DNA of 57,680 nucleotides, taken from NCBI GenBank assembly GCA_016840125.1, contig JAEOSY010000297.1:1-57680 (forward strand). Direction: 5' to 3'. Within the stretch, counting starts at the first letter, position 1. Each line of letters begins with the position of its first letter. This document shows positions 52,990-57,680 of the stretch, piece after piece. A model generated the notes under the pieces. It had not been told where the DNA came from, searched no databases, and was given only the letters and a program-made list of their open reading frames with translations. The DNA comes from Candidatus Helarchaeota archaeon (lineage in GTDB: Archaea; Asgardarchaeota; Lokiarchaeia; Helarchaeales; HEL-GB-A). Made by a program: the position numbers and the translations under genes.

Positions 52990-55011
52990 ATGTATATCGA
53001 AGATTTAATTAATCATAAGCCCCTTAAAAAACCTAAATTCTTTGGTTTCAGGGGAATCATCACTCTAGTTGTAACAATCCTCCTTTTTATTGGAGTCATA
53101 GTTATTCGAATAATTTATATCACTCCAGAAAATTATAACCTAATTCATATCCCAATGGAATTTTTCTCCATTTTTATCGCTTGGACTATTTTTGCCATAG
53201 CGTGGAATTCACGTCGATTCTCAGATAATAACTACTTTCTCTTCATAGGGATTAGCTTTCTGTTCATAGGTGCAATTGACTTCATCCATACTTTAGTTTA
53301 TAAAGGTTTAATTGTAGACTTCTCTAATTGGGCAACCCAAACCTGGATTGTCGCACGTTATATTCACGCTATAACTTATATAGTTTCGATTATTTTCATT
53401 GGGAGAAGAGTTTTCACTAAAACAACCTTTCTAGTTTATTTTCTCATTTCAAGCAGTTTACTAACTGCGATTTTTACTGGGAGATTTCCAGTGTGTTACA
53501 ATGATGTTTTGGGGCAATTAACTCCCTTCAAAATCTACAGTGAATATGTAATAATTGCGATTCTCATCATTTCGATTATGTTAATTTTTATAAAAAGAGA
53601 AAAATTAGACAATTTTATGGTTCGAATGATTGTTTTAGCTATTCTCTTCACAATTTTTTCTGAATACGCATTTACTTTATATACAGATGTTACAGGAATT
53701 GCTAATTTGATCGGGCATCTATTGAAAATCGTTTCCTTCTATTTTATTTACGTGGCAATGATTGAATATAGTCTTGAAAAACCCTATGATTCCTTGTTTC
53801 GATCACTAGCGAAGAGTGAAAAAAATTACCGTGGTATTTTCGAAAATTCCCCTATTGCCCTGAAGGAAGAGAATTTATCAGATATTAGGCGTTATATTAA
53901 CAATTTAAAACAAATGGGGGTAGATGACATCAGGTCTTATTTTAATGATCATCCAGAAGATGTTAGAAAATGTGCTTCACTAGTAAAAACACTCATGGTT
54001 AATAGAGATTACTTAAATTTGTACAAGGCAACAAGTATAGACCAATTTACGAGTGGCTTATCTAATATTTTTATTGACGAGTCATATGAGGTATTTAAGG
54101 ACGAATTAGTCGCACTAGCTGAAGGCAAGTTATTCTTTGAAAGTGAAACAACTACGAAAACTTTGGAGGGTAATAAAAACTATATATATTTTCGGTTATT
54201 GGTAGTACCGGGTTATGAGGAAACCCTCGCGCGTGTTTTAATTTCAGTTCTTGATAGAACCGCGCAATTTGAGTTTGAAACACTCCGGAGGCAATTTATT
54301 TTTACTGTTTCTCACGAATTGCGAACTCCAATCTCTGTAATTTCTCAATCCATTTCTAACCTTCAAAAACATAAGCATCAATTAACGCAGGAACAGGAAT
54401 CCGAAATTGTACGGAGCCTTTCACAAAACACGGCCTTACTTACAGAATTGGTTGAAGACCTCTTATTACTCTCTATTTTAGATCAAGAAACGATTCAGTT
54501 GAATTGGCAAATATATAACTTATCAGAGGTCTTATTCGAGGTGATATCCCAGCTAAATCCACGAATCAAAGCAAAAACAATTACCATTCACACTAGTATT
54601 GATGACCACGTTCAATTGCTCGGAGATGCAAAACGAATTGCCCAAATTTTCCGTATTTTCATTGATAATGCTATAAAATATTCTTCTAAACATACGAAAA
54701 TAGAAATAAAAGCGATTGATCATTATTTGGGTAAACATAATCCTTATGGGATTGACGCGATTCTCATTCAATTCATCGATGAAGGATGTGGAATACGTGA
54801 AGAAGACGTTCCCCATTTGTTTCAACGATTTTTTAGATCATCTGATGTATCTACAATTCCTGGAACTGGGTTAGGATTATCAATTGCTAAGGGATTGGCA
54901 CAACTCCATCAGGGCGACACCTATGTTGAAAGTACTTATGGAAAAGGAAGCACTTTTTCTGTTTACTTGCCTAAATTAAAAAGCCCTCCACCTGCTCCAG
55001 ACAAGCAATAA
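52990..55011 (+). CDS. membrane histidine kinase with MASE3-like sensor domain
   Basis: The protein is 673 aa from ATG 52990, which has GTGGGG 6 nt upstream. GTG 52978 would add four residues. Seven TM helices (about 20-265) include FLFIGAIDFIHTLVYKGLIV and NWATQTWIVARYIHAITYI, which match the MASE3 signature ('D.iHtl.YkGm', 'qlWi.aRy'). A divergent PAS (SPIALKEENLSDI) follows, homologous to that of the first kinase. Then HisKA with H442 (SHELRTPISV) and HATPase with DNAIKYS, DEGCGI and GTGLGLSI. All catalytic boxes are intact. It begins 24 nt after the first response regulator and is followed by a second one, so it belongs to a four-gene signalling operon. Confidence 0.9.
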   Translation: MYIEDLINHKPLKKPKFFGFRGIITLVVTILLFIGVIVIRIIYITPENYNLIHIPMEFFSIFIAWTIFAIAWNSRRFSDNNYFLFIGISFLFIGAIDFIHTLVYKGLIVDFSNWATQTWIVARYIHAITYIVSIIFIGRRVFTKTTFLVYFLISSSLLTAIFTGRFPVCYNDVLGQLTPFKIYSEYVIIAILIISIMLIFIKREKLDNFMVRMIVLAILFTIFSEYAFTLYTDVTGIANLIGHLLKIVSFYFIYVAMIEYSLEKPYDSLFRSLAKSEKNYRGIFENSPIALKEENLSDIRRYINNLKQMGVDDIRSYFNDHPEDVRKCASLVKTLMVNRDYLNLYKATSIDQFTSGLSNIFIDESYEVFKDELVALAEGKLFFESETTTKTLEGNKNYIYFRLLVVPGYEETLARVLISVLDRTAQFEFETLRRQFIFTVSHELRTPISVISQSISNLQKHKHQLTQEQESEIVRSLSQNTALLTELVEDLLLLSILDQETIQLNWQIYNLSEVLFEVISQLNPRIKAKTITIHTSIDDHVQLLGDAKRIAQIFRIFIDNAIKYSSKHTKIEIKAIDHYLGKHNPYGIDAILIQFIDEGCGIREEDVPHLFQRFFRSSDVSTIPGTGLGLSIAKGLAQLHQGDTYVESTYGKGSTFSVYLPKLKSPPPAPDKQ

Positions 55012-55080
55012 CTATTATAGGGGAATGATAATAATCTCTTTCTCGTACAGTGACAAAGTTTGAATTAAGAGAGGCGTTTA

Positions 55081-55971
55081 GTGTTGAAATCCTTGCTGCT
55101 AGTGGTTGAGGATAACCCCCACGTATTGCTGAATTTACAGGTTTCTCTAGAATGTAATAACTATGAAGTAATTGCAGTAACGAATGGTTTAGAAGCTTTA
55201 GAAGCCCTCTCAAAGCTCGACAGGCCCCCCGACCTCATTCTTAGTGATATTACAATGCCCAAGATGGACGGATACGACTTTTTCAAGAATATCTCAGAAA
55301 ATCCTCTCTGGAGTAAAATCCCTTTCATCTTTTTAACGGCCCTCACTTCCCCTACCAATATCCGGTTTGGAAAGATGTTGGGTGTTGATGATTATATCTT
55401 AAAACCGTTTAAAGAAGAAGATCTACTAGCTAGTATCGCAGGTAAAATCACACGCAGCAAAAATACTGAATCGATAAACCGAAAGGTTGAAGAACTTTTA
55501 GTAGATTTTAAAATTGAAACCCTCCCGTCACTTGCAGAAACTGAAAAACATTCTGTAACTTTACTTTATGTGAAATGGGATGATAAATTAGGTCCTACTT
55601 TAGAATTGCAATATCCCGTGGAATCTAAACTCCCCATCTCTCTCGATAAGTTAGCTTACCAATTATTTAATGGGGTTAGCTCTATCTATGGTCAAGATAA
55701 AATTCGTGACGCGCAGGGGATTTTACTGAAAATTGAGAATATTCAGCGTGTTGGATATTCTTATTTCGATGCGATTCAAGAAACAGGAACGCGGGGGGGT
55801 GAGCTCCCTTTCATGCTCGCAGTCATTACGCCAAGCCTCAATTATTTGGATTCTTTACGACTTAAAAAAGTCCTAAGTGAGCTATCACTAAAAATTAAAC
55901 AAGGCGAATCCTGGAAGATAAAAGATTATTGGGAAAGAATTTCAGAAGTGCTAACCACACCGATAATGTAA
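55081..55971 (+). CDS. response regulator with C-terminal longin/uDENN-like domain (paralogue)
   Basis: The 296-aa protein starts at GTG (TTG 55084 possible), with GAGAGG upstream. It is homologous over its whole length to the regulator at 52078. The receiver has D11/E10, phospho-acceptor D56 (SDITMPKMDGY), T87 and K109 (ILKPFKEEDLLASI). The C-terminal domain (about 158-296) starts VTLLYVKWDDKLGPTLEL, with LPFMLAVITPSLNYLDSLRLKKVL. The K-W-D-D-K-L-G-P turn recalls the N-terminal longin domain of NPRL2 and C9orf72-type DENN proteins (by memory, not by search). It ends 3 nt from the stop of the convergent glycyl radical gene. Confidence 0.82.
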   Translation: MLKSLLLVVEDNPHVLLNLQVSLECNNYEVIAVTNGLEALEALSKLDRPPDLILSDITMPKMDGYDFFKNISENPLWSKIPFIFLTALTSPTNIRFGKMLGVDDYILKPFKEEDLLASIAGKITRSKNTESINRKVEELLVDFKIETLPSLAETEKHSVTLLYVKWDDKLGPTLELQYPVESKLPISLDKLAYQLFNGVSSIYGQDKIRDAQGILLKIENIQRVGYSYFDAIQETGTRGGELPFMLAVITPSLNYLDSLRLKKVLSELSLKIKQGESWKIKDYWERISEVLTTPIM

Positions 55972-55974
55972 CTT

Positions 55975-57680
55975 TTACAGTTGGCAGAATTGATAGCGAG
56001 CGATTATATCATCTTGGACTGGTTTCCCTAGGTCTGTAAAGTAAGCAGAATATCCCGAAACTCGTACCACAAGATCTGAGTATTTCTCTGGATACAGCTG
56101 TGCATTGATAAGATCTTCTTGATTGACCACATTAAATTGGATTTCTTGACCACCGAGCTCAAGGTAAGCCATTATGAAATCCACAAGTTTCGCGCATTTT
56201 TCAGAGGAATCAAACATCGCCGGTAGGAGTTTCATATTCAGTGCCATTCCATTGCTTATTTTTGTATGATCTATCTTTGTAATCGATTTGAGGACCGCCG
56301 TTGGACCACTTCGCTCGGTATTATTTACTGGCGAAAGCGAATTGGAAACTGGATCACCAGCGTTACGGCCGTCAGGGGTAGCACCAAGTAAAAATCCATC
56401 AACGATAAACATACCATAGGAAAAGAAACTGGGTCTATAAATGCCGGGTGTTCTTAGACACGGATAATTCGCAACTTCATCACAAAATGCATGCGCAATA
56501 TCTCTTGCGATTGAATCGACGTAATCATCATCGTTCCCAAATTTCGGCATTTTATTTAACAACATTGTTTGGAATTTTTCTTTCTTTTTATAATGCTTAT
56601 TCAGGATTTTTACCATTTCCTGCATGGTTAAAGTCTTATCTTCAAAGACCGCTTTTTTGAGTGCGGCAAGTGAATCCGCGACAGTGGCAAGCCCTCTACC
56701 TGATACGGAACTGAAGTTATACTTTGCACCACCTTGGGTCATATCTAGCGCATTCTCAAGACATCCATCAAGAGTCATTGAAATAAAGGGGTTTGGATAA
56801 TAGTCCGCGTATATTATATCTTTAACATCTACACAATTTACCATATGATTAATCATGTGCTTTAGCTGCTTTAAATAAGCATCAAAAACCTCTTGATACG
56901 ATGAAAACTCGTCAGGGTCGCCCGTTTCGACTCCATATTGTTTATTTACTGTGCGAATCGAACCGTTCGTTAAAACCATTTCAAGCAGTCCCACTAACGA
57001 AATATCATTGCCGCTTGTTGTCCCGAAAGTGTTTCCTTGTGATGTAGGTTCAACACATCCAATAATCGCATAATCCCTTGCGTCTTCTTGTGAAACGCCA
57101 GTTTTTTCAAGTGCGGGAATGATGATAGTATCATTAAAGATGGCAGGTCCACTTGTTTTTGCATATACCGCGATGGTCCGTTCCACCCATTTTCTCGGGT
57201 TTTTCTCTGGGTGGATTCGAATAGAGAACGAGTTCGTCATCGACTTAACATTCTCAACTGCATCCATAAAGAGATACGATAGCTCATTTACTGCATCATT
57301 CCCTTGCTTATCTACACCACCTACCGTGAGTGCCGCATTATCCCCACCTAGCTCTGATGCCGTTGCTTTGCCATAATCTGGTAACATAAGTAGGTTGTAG
57401 CTCAGTTTAATGAATAACTCTTCAAGTAATTCTACTACTTCCCCATCTGTAATTCGCCCTACCTCAATATCTGCTTTATAAAACGGATAAAGGTACTGGT
57501 CCGGGCGCCCAACTGCAAGAATCCCTGCCATTCCGTGTGCAATAGAAGCTATAACTTGATTAAACCATACTAACTGTAAGGCTTCTCTAAAATCCCTAGG
57601 CTTTTCTGTGGCAATCCAACCACATATTTCACCAATACGCGTTAGCTCTGCCTTTCGTTCCGAATTAACCTCGGCTTCAG
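55975..57680 (-). CDS. pyruvate formate-lyase-like glycyl radical enzyme, 5' end beyond window
   Basis: The minus-strand frame is open to the window edge (568 codons visible). The upstream codons encode PRDFREALQLVWFNQVI, a conserved PFL-family segment, so the internal Met at 57531 is not the start. Seen: GRPDQYLYPFYKADIEVGRIT, the active-site cysteine in GCVEP (TGT codon 57055-57057), and the C-terminal glycyl radical loop RVSGYSAYF (Gly codon 56053-56055). The G-C-V-E-P motif places it with PflD/diol-dehydratase/choline-lyase-type enzymes rather than true PFL (which has C-C-V-S). Reaction unknown: radical dehydration or C-N/C-C cleavage in anaerobes. The activating radical SAM enzyme is not in the window. 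Confidence 0.88.
   Translation of the reverse strand, partial: EAEVNSERKAELTRIGEICGWIATEKPRDFREALQLVWFNQVIASIAHGMAGILAVGRPDQYLYPFYKADIEVGRITDGEVVELLEELFIKLSYNLLMLPDYGKATASELGGDNAALTVGGVDKQGNDAVNELSYLFMDAVENVKSMTNSFSIRIHPEKNPRKWVERTIAVYAKTSGPAIFNDTIIIPALEKTGVSQEDARDYAIIGCVEPTSQGNTFGTTSGNDISLVGLLEMVLTNGSIRTVNKQYGVETGDPDEFSSYQEVFDAYLKQLKHMINHMVNCVDVKDIIYADYYPNPFISMTLDGCLENALDMTQGGAKYNFSSVSGRGLATVADSLAALKKAVFEDKTLTMQEMVKILNKHYKKKEKFQTMLLNKMPKFGNDDDYVDSIARDIAHAFCDEVANYPCLRTPGIYRPSFFSYGMFIVDGFLLGATPDGRNAGDPVSNSLSPVNNTERSGPTAVLKSITKIDHTKISNGMALNMKLLPAMFDSSEKCAKLVDFIMAYLELGGQEIQFNVVNQEDLINAQLYPEKYSDLVVRVSGYSAYFTDLGKPVQDDIIARYQFCQL

Noticed and set aside
55975..57531. Reading the glycyl radical enzyme as starting at the Met at 57531
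   Set aside because: The upstream in-frame codons to the window edge encode a conserved PFL-family segment, so the gene is 5'-partial.

Overview
The window is about 37-40% GC by eye. It reads as chromosomal DNA of an archaeon, most likely an Asgard-type (Lokiarchaeia/Heimdallarchaeia-like) lineage. Archaeal markers are a RadA recombinase, an archaeal/eukaryotic-type glycyl-tRNA synthetase, a geranylgeranyl-reductase-family flavoenzyme, a TrmB-like regulator, a COG1411-type HisA relative and TATA-box promoters, several so close to the start codon that the mRNA would be leaderless. The Asgard assignment is an inference. It rests on an Rpn11-like JAMM protease, membrane-anchored RING-like and ZZ-like zinc proteins, predicted tail-anchored proteins, and longin-like domains fused to a transporter, a giant surface protein and two response regulators. 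No rRNA, tRNA, CRISPR array, insertion sequence or phage gene was seen.

Layout. 1-1.9 kb (minus): a tandem pair of 2-hydroxyacyl-CoA dehydratase/benzoyl-CoA reductase-type subunits, the first cut by the window edge. 2.2-5.7 kb: a cell-surface protein of six regulatory-like beta modules, a 4-TM partner and a tail-anchored helix-hairpin-helix protein. 5.8-9 kb: gamma-glutamyltransferase followed by an MFS permease carrying a cytoplasmic longin-like domain. 9-16 kb: a solitary DNA methyltransferase, a PqqD-like protein, the flavin reductase, an alpha/beta hydrolase, a GNAT enzyme, two zinc-finger proteins (one a membrane RING) and an ADP-ribosylglycohydrolase. 16-24 kb: housekeeping genes folD, glyA, glyS and pyk, with an Lrp regulator and a PCMT-like protein. 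24-32.6 kb: a B12-radical SAM enzyme, a TrmB/terpene-cyclase-like pair, two half-permeases, TauE and a flippase. 32.6-36.6 kb: a TPR-JAMM protease, thioredoxin and two unknown genes. 36.8-44.4 kb: a giant Ig-repeat surface receptor, interrupted by one in-frame TAA. 44.5-49 kb: radA, the HisA-like gene, a TM/zinc-finger pair, formyl-THF cyclo-ligase and a TPR protein. 49-56 kb: two consecutive histidine kinase-response regulator cassettes. 56-57.7 kb (minus): a glycyl radical enzyme running off the edge.

Themes. glyA, folD and the formyl-THF cyclo-ligase point to tetrahydrofolate-based C1 metabolism. The dehydratase pair and the glycyl radical enzyme point to an anaerobic fermentative life. 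The most unusual signal is the recurrence of longin-like domains. A related module ends both the MFS permease and the giant surface protein, and a different domain with a W-(D/N)-D-x3-G-P strand turn, recalling NPRL2/C9orf72-type longin/uDENN domains, is the output domain of both response regulators. This could connect surface sensing, transport and two-component signalling to small-GTPase or membrane-identity machinery. These fold calls are made by eye and need profile or structure comparison.
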